DNA of 64,000 nucleotides, taken from positions 248,001 to 312,000 of the forward strand of contig JAIXYQ010000006.1 in NCBI GenBank assembly GCA_027490145.1. Direction: 5' to 3'. The notes under the pieces were generated by a model. The model was not told the origin of the DNA. It did not search any database and worked only from the letters and a program-made list of their open reading frames with translations. Source of the stretch: Planctomycetaceae bacterium (GTDB lineage Bacteria; Planctomycetota; Phycisphaerae; Phycisphaerales; SM1A02). A program made the translations under genes and the position numbers. The first letter of the stretch is position 1; each line of letters starts with the position of its first letter. This document shows, one piece after another, positions 43,876 through 51,107 of this stretch.

Positions 43876-45108
43876 TCAACGACCCACCCGTCGTGCCGGC
43901 CCCTGCGCCCCCTTCGTGCGGGTGGCCGACTTCACCGCGCCAGATGCAGGACGCGCCTTGCCACGGGACGTGCCCCGCGCCCTGCCCGGGAACTTGCCGC
44001 GGGTCTTGCCCTGGGCCTTGCCGCGCCCGGTGGTGCTCGACGCCTGTCGCTTCGACGCCGTGGCGCGGGCTGCGCCGCGTGGTCGGCGACCGGGCTCGGG
44101 CAGCAGCGTGACGCCCACGCTCGATCCGACGACGGCACCGAGAGCCTCGGCTGCATCGCCGGGAATGCGCACCGATGAACCGCTCACGCTGACGCGCGCG
44201 CGCACCGCACGGAAGCCATGCTCGTGATCCTGGGAACTGACGATAGCCTCGGCATTGCCCCGGCCGAGCGACCCGACCTTCAGGCGCGCCGTCGCCTTCA
44301 CCAGCGGGATCTCGTCGCGCCGAGCCTGCAGGTACGGCCCGCCATCGAACGGGTCGACATGGTCCATCTCGCGGAACCCCTGCTTCTCCAGCATCCGGAG
44401 CGCGGGCACGGTCTCCTCGCCGACCTTGCCGATCAGGTTGCGGGCCTCGGGCGGCAGCAGGCTGATGTAGATCTCGCTCTTGGGAAAGAGCGACTGGATG
44501 AACTCCTTGCTCTTCGTGCTGAAGAGGTCGGCCTCGGCGTAGCTCAGGTTGATGAAGCGCCGGCCCAGGTACTCCCACAGCGGCGTGTGGCTGTTGGGAT
44601 CGAGCGCGCCCATCATCTCGGCCAGGATCACGGAGCTGAACTTGGCTCGGTGCAGCCCGATGAAGTGGAAGCGCACGAGCGAGAGCAGCGCGCCGAGGCG
44701 TTCGGGATGGCCGCGGTAGCCGGGCGAGAGGATGAGGCCACCCACCTCGCTGGCACCGGACTCATCCGACCCCAGCTGGATCGTCACGTGCACCTGCCCC
44801 GTGCCGAGGTCCTTGCTGTAGTGCTCGTGCTTGCGCACCTGGAAGAAGAGGTGCGGGTGCCCCGGCCACGAGACGCAGCCGATCAGGGCGCTCGTGCCGA
44901 TCACCGCACCGCTGGCGGTGTCCTCGAGCACGAACATCCACTCACGGTCGCGCGCGTGGGCTTCCTTGCCCGAGAAGCTGAGGCGGCTCGCCTGGATCTT
45001 CTCCGCGAGCAGGTCCTTGTCCGCCGGCAGGTTGATGAAGTGGACCATCTTCGCCAACTTGAGCAGCGTGGGCAGGTCGTCCAGCGTGGCCTGTCGGATC
45101 ACGAACAT
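43876..45108 (-). CDS. astA: Arginine N-succinyltransferase with basic C-terminal extension
   Basis: Transfers succinyl from succinyl-CoA to the alpha-amino group of arginine, the first step of the AST pathway. Residues 1 to about 335 match the family: MFVIRQATLDDLPTLLKLA, VHFINLPADKDLL, LFFQVRKHEHYSKDLGTG, EVGGLILSPGYRGHPERLG and DPFDGGPYLQARRDEIPLVK. The remaining 75 residues are an Arg/Lys/Ala/Gly-rich tail (GRGKAQGKTRGKFPGRARG) not found in standard AstA of about 340 residues; it resembles histone-H1-like nucleic-acid-binding tails. It starts 4 bp after the aminotransferase stop. Confidence 0.88.
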   Translation of the reverse strand: MFVIRQATLDDLPTLLKLAKMVHFINLPADKDLLAEKIQASRLSFSGKEAHARDREWMFVLEDTASGAVIGTSALIGCVSWPGHPHLFFQVRKHEHYSKDLGTGQVHVTIQLGSDESGASEVGGLILSPGYRGHPERLGALLSLVRFHFIGLHRAKFSSVILAEMMGALDPNSHTPLWEYLGRRFINLSYAEADLFSTKSKEFIQSLFPKSEIYISLLPPEARNLIGKVGEETVPALRMLEKQGFREMDHVDPFDGGPYLQARRDEIPLVKATARLKVGSLGRGNAEAIVSSQDHEHGFRAVRARVSVSGSSVRIPGDAAEALGAVVGSSVGVTLLPEPGRRPRGAARATASKRQASSTTGRGKAQGKTRGKFPGRARGTSRGKARPASGAVKSATRTKGAQGPARRVGR

Positions 45109-45112
45109 CGCA

Positions 45113-46546
45113 TCAACCCACCTTCCTGAAGGCGCGCTCGATCACCTCGAAGACCGGGCCCATGTGCGCGGGCTCCATCACGCCGACGGGCGCGAGCATG
45201 CGCACGTGGTACGGACCGTGGCCGCAGATGAACGCGATCACGCCCTCGTCGAACATCGCGTGCAGCAGCTTCATGATGCGGTCCTTGTCGCCGCCGAACG
45301 GGGTCAGGCGCATCATGCCGCCGACGCCGCCGACGAGCGAGGGCTGTGCCCGGCCCAGCGAGTCGCGCGCGGGCGGGAACCACTCCGGATGCGCCGCGAC
45401 CAGGCGTTCGGCGTGTTCGCGGAACGCCGCGTGCAGCCGGGCGTTGCGTCCCTGGGGCCCGTAGTAGCCGCCGTCGCGCAGGATCGTCAGGGCCTCGAGA
45501 CCGGACTGGAACGCGCTGACGCTGCTGGAGAACGTGCCGCTGAGCAGGCCGGCCTTTGGGTTCATCGCCTCGGTGAAGAGGCACGCGCACACCTGGCTCA
45601 TCTTGCCGATCGTGACCACGTCCACGAACTCGCCCAGATCGAGCATCTGGAACGCGAACATGCTTTCGGTGCGCCCGAAGCTCTGCACCTCGTCGGCCCA
45701 GACCGGGATGCCCGCCTTGCGGCAGATGGTCATGAGCCGAACGAAGAACTCGCGCGGGGCGACCTTGAAGCCACCCTCCCCCTGCACGGGCTCCATCACG
45801 AAGCAGCTGTGCTGCCCCGGGTACCGATGGATGACCTGCTCAAGGTGCCATGCAGCCATCTCGATTGAGCGCTCGCCCATCGCGGGGTCGTAGAACGGCA
45901 TGTAGTCGACCAGCACGTTCTGCACCACGCCCTGTCGGTAGGCGGGGCCGTCGCCGATCTGGCTCATCGTGGTCGATCGACCCATGAAGCAATCGGCGAA
46001 CGCGATCACGCGCGGCGCGGCGTTGGTCTTCTGCTGGCAGACCTTGAGCGCACTCTCGTTGGCCATGCAGCCCGAGTTCGTGATGAACGCGTGGCGGATC
46101 GAGCTGCCCTTGCCGGCCTCGGCCACGAGCAATTCCGCGATGGCGATCGAGTCGGCGTTGAACTGGAGGTTGCCTTCCATCACGAGGTCGGCGACCGCCG
46201 CACGCAGGCCTGCACGCACCATGCGCGGGTCGGCGTGCCCGAACATGTGAACGCCGATGCCGTTGATCATGTCCCACTTCACGCTGCCGTCGGCGAGCTC
46301 GACCAGCGGCCCGTGACCCGCGCCACTGCCGACGTACGGATAGAGCGATGCGCGCCCGCGGACCCCACCATTGCGCGCCAGCCAACCGTCGTACGACTCC
46401 TTGCGCGAGGGATCCGCCGGACGAGCCCCGGCGAAGCCAGACTGGAGGGCACCCACCCGGGCCACGATCCGTTCGATCAGGTCGGCGATCTCGGGGTCGC
46501 GGGCGAAGGCCGGGAGTGCATCGTGATGGGTCGATCCGTGACTCAT
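45113..46546 (-). CDS. astC: Class III aminotransferase, probable succinylornithine transaminase
   Basis: PLP enzyme of 477 residues. The PLP-binding pattern includes NSGCMANESALKVCQQ, the family motif FVMEPVQGEGGFKVAPREFF, WADEVQSFGRTESMFAF, and the Schiff-base Lys in VTIGKMSQVCAC. In this operon it should convert N2-succinylornithine and 2-oxoglutarate to succinylglutamate semialdehyde and glutamate. It is divergent from typical ArgD/AstC (longer N-terminus, unusual Lys context), so lysine or another omega-amine could also be a substrate. The start overlaps the M20 stop as ATGA. Confidence 0.75.
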   Translation of the reverse strand: MSHGSTHHDALPAFARDPEIADLIERIVARVGALQSGFAGARPADPSRKESYDGWLARNGGVRGRASLYPYVGSGAGHGPLVELADGSVKWDMINGIGVHMFGHADPRMVRAGLRAAVADLVMEGNLQFNADSIAIAELLVAEAGKGSSIRHAFITNSGCMANESALKVCQQKTNAAPRVIAFADCFMGRSTTMSQIGDGPAYRQGVVQNVLVDYMPFYDPAMGERSIEMAAWHLEQVIHRYPGQHSCFVMEPVQGEGGFKVAPREFFVRLMTICRKAGIPVWADEVQSFGRTESMFAFQMLDLGEFVDVVTIGKMSQVCACLFTEAMNPKAGLLSGTFSSSVSAFQSGLEALTILRDGGYYGPQGRNARLHAAFREHAERLVAAHPEWFPPARDSLGRAQPSLVGGVGGMMRLTPFGGDKDRIMKLLHAMFDEGVIAFICGHGPYHVRMLAPVGVMEPAHMGPVFEVIERAFRKVG

Positions 46547-47748
46547 GCCCGGATGCTATCCCGCACCCGCAGCATGGTCAGGGCCAGCAGTGCCGCGCGC
46601 TCGCCAAGACTGCCGAGCTCGGCGAACTCATCGCTTCGATGCAGGTTGCCGCCACGAACGCCCATGCCGTCGATCGTGGGCACCCCGGCTGCCTGAACGA
46701 TGTTGCCGTCGCTGACTCCACCGGTGAACCCCGCACCAACCTGCAGTCCGAGCACGCCGGCTGCATCCTGCATGCAGCGCACGAGCGCCTCGACGGCATC
46801 CGAACGCTCCTTGACCGGTCGATTCACCCGGATGTCCACGACCACGTGCGGCAGGTCATCGGGACCGCCCCGGCCAAGAGCCCGCAAGCCGGCCATGAGC
46901 ACCCGGCCGTCAACCTCGGATTGCCAGCGGATGTTGCCCTCGGCACTCGCCCGATCAGGAACGATGTTCGTGGCCTCACCCCCCACCAGGCGCGCCATGT
47001 TCACGATGCGACGCGGCGGGTCGGCAAGCCTGGCCGCAGCCGCCACCGCCTCGCACAGCGCCGTCACGGCGCTGATCCCGTTCGCGGCATCACGCCCCGC
47101 GTGGGCCGCACGACCGAACACGTCGATGCCGACGCGCGCACTGCCGGGCCGCTGGACCACGACCGATCCATCGGGCGTGGCGGGCTCAGGAATGAACGCC
47201 GCCACGTGGCCTGGCGCTAGCGCCGCGAGCGCATCGCGGCTGGCCCAGGAGCCCGTCTCCTCATCGGTGGTGGCCACCACGGTCCATGACAGGTCCTCGA
47301 CGCCAGCCGATTGCAAGGCACGCAGCGCCAACAGCACGACCAGCACGCCGCCCTTCATGTCGGCGACACCGGGACCAACCACGCGCGAGCCCTCCTCGGT
47401 CCAGGTCGCTCCCGGCCAGTGGGCATGCACCGTGTCCAGGTGCACGCACAGCAGCATGCGACGATGATCGTCGGAGCCACGCCTCGCGACGGTGACCCCC
47501 GCGCCATGGGCCGAGCCATCGGGCGCCCCGATCCCGCCCTGCTTGCCCGATGCCGGCATGCGCTCGATCGATGCCCCCAACCCGGCCAGCGCGCCTTCGA
47601 TCCATGTCAGGGCGCGGTCCAAGGCACTGGTGTCCGACGACGGTGATTCGAGTTCGACCAACGCGCGCCACTGCAACCGCGCTGCGGGCTCCAGGGCGTG
47701 CACCGCCTCGATCACGGCTCGGTCGCGCGCCCGCACGGCGTCGTTCAT
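46543..47748 (-). CDS. M20-family hydrolase, carboxypeptidase G2-like
   Basis: Zinc-dependent amidohydrolase of 401 residues. Metal ligands and catalytic residues of the glutamate carboxypeptidase branch are visible: CVHLDTVHAHW (His), GVADMKGG (Asp), TTDEETGSW (Glu, Glu), EPATPDGSVVVQRPG and the late His in RGGNLHRSDEF. The lid domain lies between, with GRAAHAGRDAANGISA. Carboxypeptidase G2 cleaves N-acyl-glutamates, so in this operon it could release succinate from N-succinylglutamate, replacing the M14-type AstE, which is absent. Start and stop both overlap neighbours by ATGA. Confidence 0.82.
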   Translation of the reverse strand: MNDAVRARDRAVIEAVHALEPAARLQWRALVELESPSSDTSALDRALTWIEGALAGLGASIERMPASGKQGGIGAPDGSAHGAGVTVARRGSDDHRRMLLCVHLDTVHAHWPGATWTEEGSRVVGPGVADMKGGVLVVLLALRALQSAGVEDLSWTVVATTDEETGSWASRDALAALAPGHVAAFIPEPATPDGSVVVQRPGSARVGIDVFGRAAHAGRDAANGISAVTALCEAVAAAARLADPPRRIVNMARLVGGEATNIVPDRASAEGNIRWQSEVDGRVLMAGLRALGRGGPDDLPHVVVDIRVNRPVKERSDAVEALVRCMQDAAGVLGLQVGAGFTGGVSDGNIVQAAGVPTIDGMGVRGGNLHRSDEFAELGSLGERAALLALTMLRVRDSIRA

Positions 47749-48668
47749 GACCCGACCACCGCACCCGACGGTTGCCAGATGCCTTCGAACACCGTCGTTG
47801 CCGGACCTGTCATGAACACGCTCGATGCACCACCGCCCCACTCCAGGCTCAGCATCCCACCCGGCAGAGCAGCCTTGACCGCATGGCGCGTGCGACCTTC
47901 AAGGACGCCGGCCACCGCCACCGCACAGGCCCCGGTTCCGCACGCTTGGGTGATCCCACTGCCCCGCTCCCACGTCCGCATGCGGACCTGACCGGGATCG
48001 ATGACCTCCACCACATGCACGTTGATGCGCGAGGGAAAGGCCTCGTGTCGCTCGAGCACCGGTCCGATCACGTCCAGCTCGATCGAGGCCACGCTCGGGC
48101 ACCAGAGCACCAGGTGGGGATTGCCCGTGCTCACCAAGGTCGCCACGGGTTCGATCGCGCCCCAACCCACATCGCCGACCGTGTCTCGGAGCGTTCGTGC
48201 GAGTCCTGCATGGCCCACCGCCGCGGCGGCCGGATCCAGGCCGTCAACCCTCGCGGGGATCCGAGCACTCGGCAGGATCGGAGCGCCCATGTCCACGCGG
48301 ACCGAATCGACCTGGTCGTCGGAGCCAAGGCGCCAGTCAAGGCTGAGCACGCCGCGACCGGTCTGCACCCGCAGCGGATTCGCCCCGGCCAGGCCGCGGT
48401 CGATCGCGAACTTGCAGACGCATCGCACGCCGTTGCCGCACATCTCGCTCTCGCTGCCGTCCGCGTTGAACATCCGCATGCGCACATGGGCCCCGGCGTC
48501 CGGTTCAGGCGGCATGACCAGGATCAGGCCATCGCTTCCGATGCCCCGATGACGGTCGCTGACCTGCCGCGCCAGTGCCGCCGGGTCCTCCACCTGGTGC
48601 ACGAAGCCATCGACGTACACGTAGTCGTTGCCGAGGCCGTGCATCTTGGTGAAGGGAAGCGCGCTCAT
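47745..48668 (-). CDS. dapF: Diaminopimelate epimerase
   Basis: Interconverts LL- and meso-diaminopimelate for lysine and peptidoglycan synthesis. The 307-residue protein has the two catalytic cysteines in NADGSESEMCGNGVRC and ITQACGTGACAVAVAG. It begins with KMHGLGNDYVYVDGF, the typical DapF start, and GIGSDGLILV follows. The start at 48668 overlaps the stop of the upstream lipoprotein gene as ATGA. Its position inside an arginine-degradation operon is unusual. Confidence 0.95.
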   Translation of the reverse strand: MSALPFTKMHGLGNDYVYVDGFVHQVEDPAALARQVSDRHRGIGSDGLILVMPPEPDAGAHVRMRMFNADGSESEMCGNGVRCVCKFAIDRGLAGANPLRVQTGRGVLSLDWRLGSDDQVDSVRVDMGAPILPSARIPARVDGLDPAAAAVGHAGLARTLRDTVGDVGWGAIEPVATLVSTGNPHLVLWCPSVASIELDVIGPVLERHEAFPSRINVHVVEVIDPGQVRMRTWERGSGITQACGTGACAVAVAGVLEGRTRHAVKAALPGGMLSLEWGGGASSVFMTGPATTVFEGIWQPSGAVVGS

Positions 48669-50065
48669 GGCCGTCGGATCGTGCCCATGTCGATGACGAC
48701 GCGGCCGCGCCGGTACACGTCCACGTTCAGCGTGGTGCTGTCGATGAAGCACAGCACGATGCCGTTCACGCCCGTGGCATCGGCGTAGGTGAAGTCACCG
48801 ATGTGCGGCCCCGCGTAGCGGCCGTTGTCGTAGGACTGCGCGTGGAAGTGGAAGTGGGAGAGCCCGGTGTAGCCGGCCTCGAACATCTCCTTGCTGGCCT
48901 CGAAGCGGACATCGCTGCCGCGCACGCGTGGCGTGAACTCGACCGCCTCGATCCGCCCTTGGTCATCGAGCCGCAGGATCCCGCCGTACTCGGTGCCACG
49001 ATCGTTGACGTCCCGGTCACCCATCTCGAAGAGGTGTCCGCGCAACTGCGGCGACTCGAAGGCCCGGTGCAGCACCAGGATGAGCGCGCAGTCCCCCCAG
49101 GTCAACCGGTCGCGCTGGTCGTACAGGGTCTCGCTGAACTTCCCCTCGAATCCATCGAAGTTGGGGGCGTGCCGACTCGGCTTGATGGTCGCGCGGACCT
49201 GCTCGAACAGCTCCTCCTTGGTGCGAGAGGCGAGTTCGGGCCACCCCTCGACCACTGCCATCGCCACCGGGACTTCGCGCACCTCGAGCGATCGACGTGT
49301 TGCATCTGGAAGCTTCGCGAGCGCATTCTTCGCGCGCGCCAGGAACGCCGCCCGCGAAGGTTGCACGAGCGCGCGCATCCAGAGGATCTCCTCCTTGTTG
49401 CGCGGCAAGATGCCCAGATCGAGGACACCGGACCGGAGTTCACGCATCAACGCATCACCCTTGGCCGGCTCGGTCCCGCGGAGCTCCGCCAGGAGCCGCT
49501 CTTCCTGGCCCTGCGCCACCAGCAACTCCCAGCAGCGCATGCGAAGGTTTTCCTGCTGGCGAACGGCAGGATCATTCATCGTCCGGAAGAGTTCCGGAAC
49601 GAGACCGTCTTCGCCGTAGAGCGCCACCAGGGCCAGTCGCTCGGGGCGCTCCTTCGGCTTGTCGTCCCAACCGGGCACAGGCGTGGCCCATGCGCGGATG
49701 AGCGCAGGCACCAGCGCGTTCCACCGCATCTCGGCGATCCGCTGGCAGAGCGTGCGACGCCACTCGAGCGCGGTCATGCGCGCCAGGTTGACCTCGATCG
49801 CTTCCTCGAGCGCCGGCTTGTCGAGCCGGTACAGGCGATCGAACGCCTCCTCGCGGATCTGCTGCACATAGCCCGTCGACACGACGATGGACTTGAGTTG
49901 GCGGATGTACTCCGGCGTCGGTGCGGCATCGAGCTGCTCCATCGCGCGGACGTGCTGCGTGGGCAACGCATCAGGCGTGGCCAGCACCCCTTGCGGGTCG
50001 CTGATCGGCCCCGATGCACAGGCTGCCAGGAGAAGCGAAAGAACGATCGGCGCGGCCTTGCGCAT
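48665..50065 (-). CDS. Hypothetical lipoprotein, first gene of the dapF-ast operon
   Basis: 466 residues with a lipobox (MRKAAPIVLSLLLAACASG, LAAC). The middle is helical with repeat-like segments, possibly HEAT-like. The last 130 residues form a distinct domain with SHFHFHAQSYDNGRYAGP and IGDFTYADATGVNGIVLCF. The HFHFH plus downstream Asp is reminiscent of JAB/MPN metalloprotease folds, but I cannot confirm that. It is the promoter-proximal gene of a seven-gene operon, starting at an ATG preceded by TACACT 8 nt upstream. Confidence 0.6.
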   Translation of the reverse strand: MRKAAPIVLSLLLAACASGPISDPQGVLATPDALPTQHVRAMEQLDAAPTPEYIRQLKSIVVSTGYVQQIREEAFDRLYRLDKPALEEAIEVNLARMTALEWRRTLCQRIAEMRWNALVPALIRAWATPVPGWDDKPKERPERLALVALYGEDGLVPELFRTMNDPAVRQQENLRMRCWELLVAQGQEERLLAELRGTEPAKGDALMRELRSGVLDLGILPRNKEEILWMRALVQPSRAAFLARAKNALAKLPDATRRSLEVREVPVAMAVVEGWPELASRTKEELFEQVRATIKPSRHAPNFDGFEGKFSETLYDQRDRLTWGDCALILVLHRAFESPQLRGHLFEMGDRDVNDRGTEYGGILRLDDQGRIEAVEFTPRVRGSDVRFEASKEMFEAGYTGLSHFHFHAQSYDNGRYAGPHIGDFTYADATGVNGIVLCFIDSTTLNVDVYRRGRVVIDMGTIRRP

Positions 50066-50073
50066 GCCTCGGA

Positions 50074-50079
50074 AGTGTA
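50074..50079 (-). promoter_or_regulatory. Candidate -10 hexamer, near-leaderless, for the lipoprotein-dapF-ast operon
   Basis: Minus-strand TACACT ends 8 nt before the ATG at 50065. The divergent nfu hexamer, also TACACT, starts at 50097, so two identical hexamers face away from each other within 29 bp. Confidence 0.5.
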
Positions 50080-50096
50080 CGGAGTCGGGGCGGGAC

Positions 50097-50102
50097 TACA
50101 CT
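50097..50102 (+). promoter_or_regulatory. Candidate -10 hexamer, leaderless, for nfu
   Basis: TACACT ends 6 nt before the ATG at 50109. No ribosome site lies between. Confidence 0.5.
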
Positions 50103-50108
50103 TTCGCC

Positions 50109-50366
50109 ATGGAAGGCGATCTCACGGCCCAGGCTCGTGCACCGCTCGATGAGCGGGTCCGTGCCGTGCTGGACCTGGTCCGCCCCGGGATCCGCGACGA
50201 CGGCGGCGACGTCGAGGTGGTGAGTACGGAGCATGGCAAGGTCGTGCTGCGGTTCCTCGGTGCCTGTGTCACCTGCCCGAGCAAGTCGATGACCCTTCGC
50301 GGCAGCATCGAACGCCTGCTCAGGGAGCGGATCCCGGAGATCGTTTCGGTTGAGTCGTTGAACTGA
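50109..50366 (+). CDS. nfu: NifU C-terminal-domain Fe-S scaffold protein
   Basis: Small 85-residue protein made only of the Nfu domain. The cluster-binding CxxC is Cys53 and Cys56 in FLGACVTCPSKSMTLRGSIE, and PGIRDDGGDVEVV precedes it. Such proteins carry or deliver 4Fe-4S clusters. The N-terminal A-type domain of NfuA is absent. The start is set by the leaderless hexamer and by homology. It is convergent with csrA, 64 bp away. Confidence 0.92.
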   Translation: MEGDLTAQARAPLDERVRAVLDLVRPGIRDDGGDVEVVSTEHGKVVLRFLGACVTCPSKSMTLRGSIERLLRERIPEIVSVESLN

Positions 50367-50430
50367 CGCGCAGCGTCCGCGGCGGGCCTGCGGGCCCGAA
50401 GGCCATCGCTCCACGCCAGACCGACGTGCG

Positions 50431-50667
50431 TTACGCCCCGGCGGTGCCGTCTTCGGTGATGCGGCCGGCGATGTCCGTCCGGCGCTGCTGCTGCTCCTCG
50501 AGGATCTCCTTGGCCACCTCGCTGCGATGGACCGGCATCTCTCGAGGGAAGTCGAACGCGATGCGGACGCGATCACCCTTGATGGCGGCAATGCGGATGG
50601 TCCCCAGCGGAGCCGCGGGGTTTCCGATGATGACTTCTTCGCCGACGTGACGGGTAATGACCAGCAC
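50431..50667 (-). CDS. csrA: RNA-binding global regulator CsrA
   Basis: Homodimeric post-transcriptional regulator that binds GGA in RNA hairpin loops, usually blocking ribosome sites. The 78-residue protein starts with GTG: (M)LVITRHVGEEVIIGN, followed by IRIAAIKGDRVRIAFDFPREMPVHRSEVAKEI. The RNA-contacting strand-1 residues LVITR and the key Arg (Arg48 of VHRSEV, equivalent to E. coli Arg44) are kept. Beta2 has a 3-residue longer loop (PAAPLG). AGGAGGT lies 5 nt before the GTG at 50667, which decides the start. An RNA with many GGA hairpins lies immediately upstream. No fliW is in the window. Confidence 0.95.
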   Translation of the reverse strand: MLVITRHVGEEVIIGNPAAPLGTIRIAAIKGDRVRIAFDFPREMPVHRSEVAKEILEEQQQRRTDIAGRITEDGTAGA

Positions 50668-50835
50668 TGCGGACCTCCTGCCCAGACTGGCCACCGCGCG
50701 CATCCGTTCGCACCGTGCGGTGGCTGACCCGGGCCACACGCCCGGACCATTTCAGGGTACCCCCCTCCTTCGGGAATCCCCTCACCTGAGATGAACAAAA
50801 CCCGAGTTCCAGCAGAGGGTTATCTTTGGGAGTCC
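50668..50835 (-). promoter_or_regulatory. csrA leader with candidate CsrA-binding sites
   Basis: Between the upstream RNA's terminator and the csrA start. Reading the minus strand, the ribosome site AGGAGGT (50673-50679 on plus as ACCTCCT) itself contains GGA. AACGGAT (plus 50702-50708) lies in a small hairpin GCG/CGC about 35 nt upstream. A CCGGGC/GCCCGG-type hairpin is between 50720 and 50755. TACCCT near 50755-50760 is a weak -10 candidate. Two GGA sites, one over the ribosome site, is the standard layout for CsrA autorepression. Confidence 0.5.
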
Positions 50836-50837
50836 AT

Positions 50838-50874
50838 AAAAATGCCCCTGCACCCTTGTGGGGTGCAGGGGCAT
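50838..50874 (-). terminator. Rho-independent terminator of the CsrB-like RNA
   Basis: Minus strand: perfect 14-bp stem ATGCCCCTGCACCC/GGGTGCAGGGGCAT with loop CACAA (stem arms 50842-50855 and 50861-50874), followed by TTTT at 50841-50838. The T-tract is on the minus-strand side only, which fixes the direction of transcription of the GGA-hairpin RNA. Confidence 0.92.
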
Positions 50875-51072
50875 CGACGGAAACGGGCTTTCGCCCACTG
50901 AGCCTCATCCTTGAGGCCGCCACCGCCATCCTTGGCTGTGGCCCGAACCATCCGTGGTTCGGTCTGATTCTGGAACAGGCTGCATCCGTGCAGTCGGGTT
51001 CCAGCGGTTCAAGGCACCTTCCCTGTGCCCCGATTGGGTGCGTTCCCTGCACCCACTGCACCGTCCTGGTGC
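50838..51072 (-). ncRNA. CsrB/RsmZ-like CsrA-titrating RNA, seven GGA hairpins
   Basis: Read on the minus strand, nearly every base is in a hairpin. Loops (plus coordinates of stems): AGGAC, 51058-51072; AGGGAAC, 51036-51054; AGGGAAG, 51013-51029; CGGA, inner stem 50980-50993 within an outer TGGAAC/GTTCCA stem at 50971-51003; CGGA, 50943-50962 (8-bp stem); AGGA, 50919-50942; AGGA, 50902-50917. The last four read CACGGATG or CAAGGATG, matching the CsrA consensus core CARGGAUG. Then GGGC-GAAA-GCCC (50885-50896) and an intrinsic terminator. Stems differ in sequence while loops are constant, as expected for selected binding sites. It begins 35 nt after the mraZ stop. I see no promoter of its own, so it may be cut from the mraZ mRNA. 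No known RNA family name is claimed. Confidence 0.88.
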
Positions 51073-51107
51073 GTTTGTTCGGGCCCTTCGTCAGCGCGCG
51101 ACGGCGC

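Noticed and set aside
42386-44578. A fused 730-aa protein ending in AstD
   Set aside because: The N-terminal part is an out-of-frame shadow of astA. AstD starts normally at 43873, 2 bp after the astA stop.
50842-51072. The hairpin chain as a plus-strand structure or a direct-repeat array
   Set aside because: On the plus strand the loops read TCC and the terminator has no T-tract. Stem sequences differ between units, so it is not a repeat array or CRISPR.
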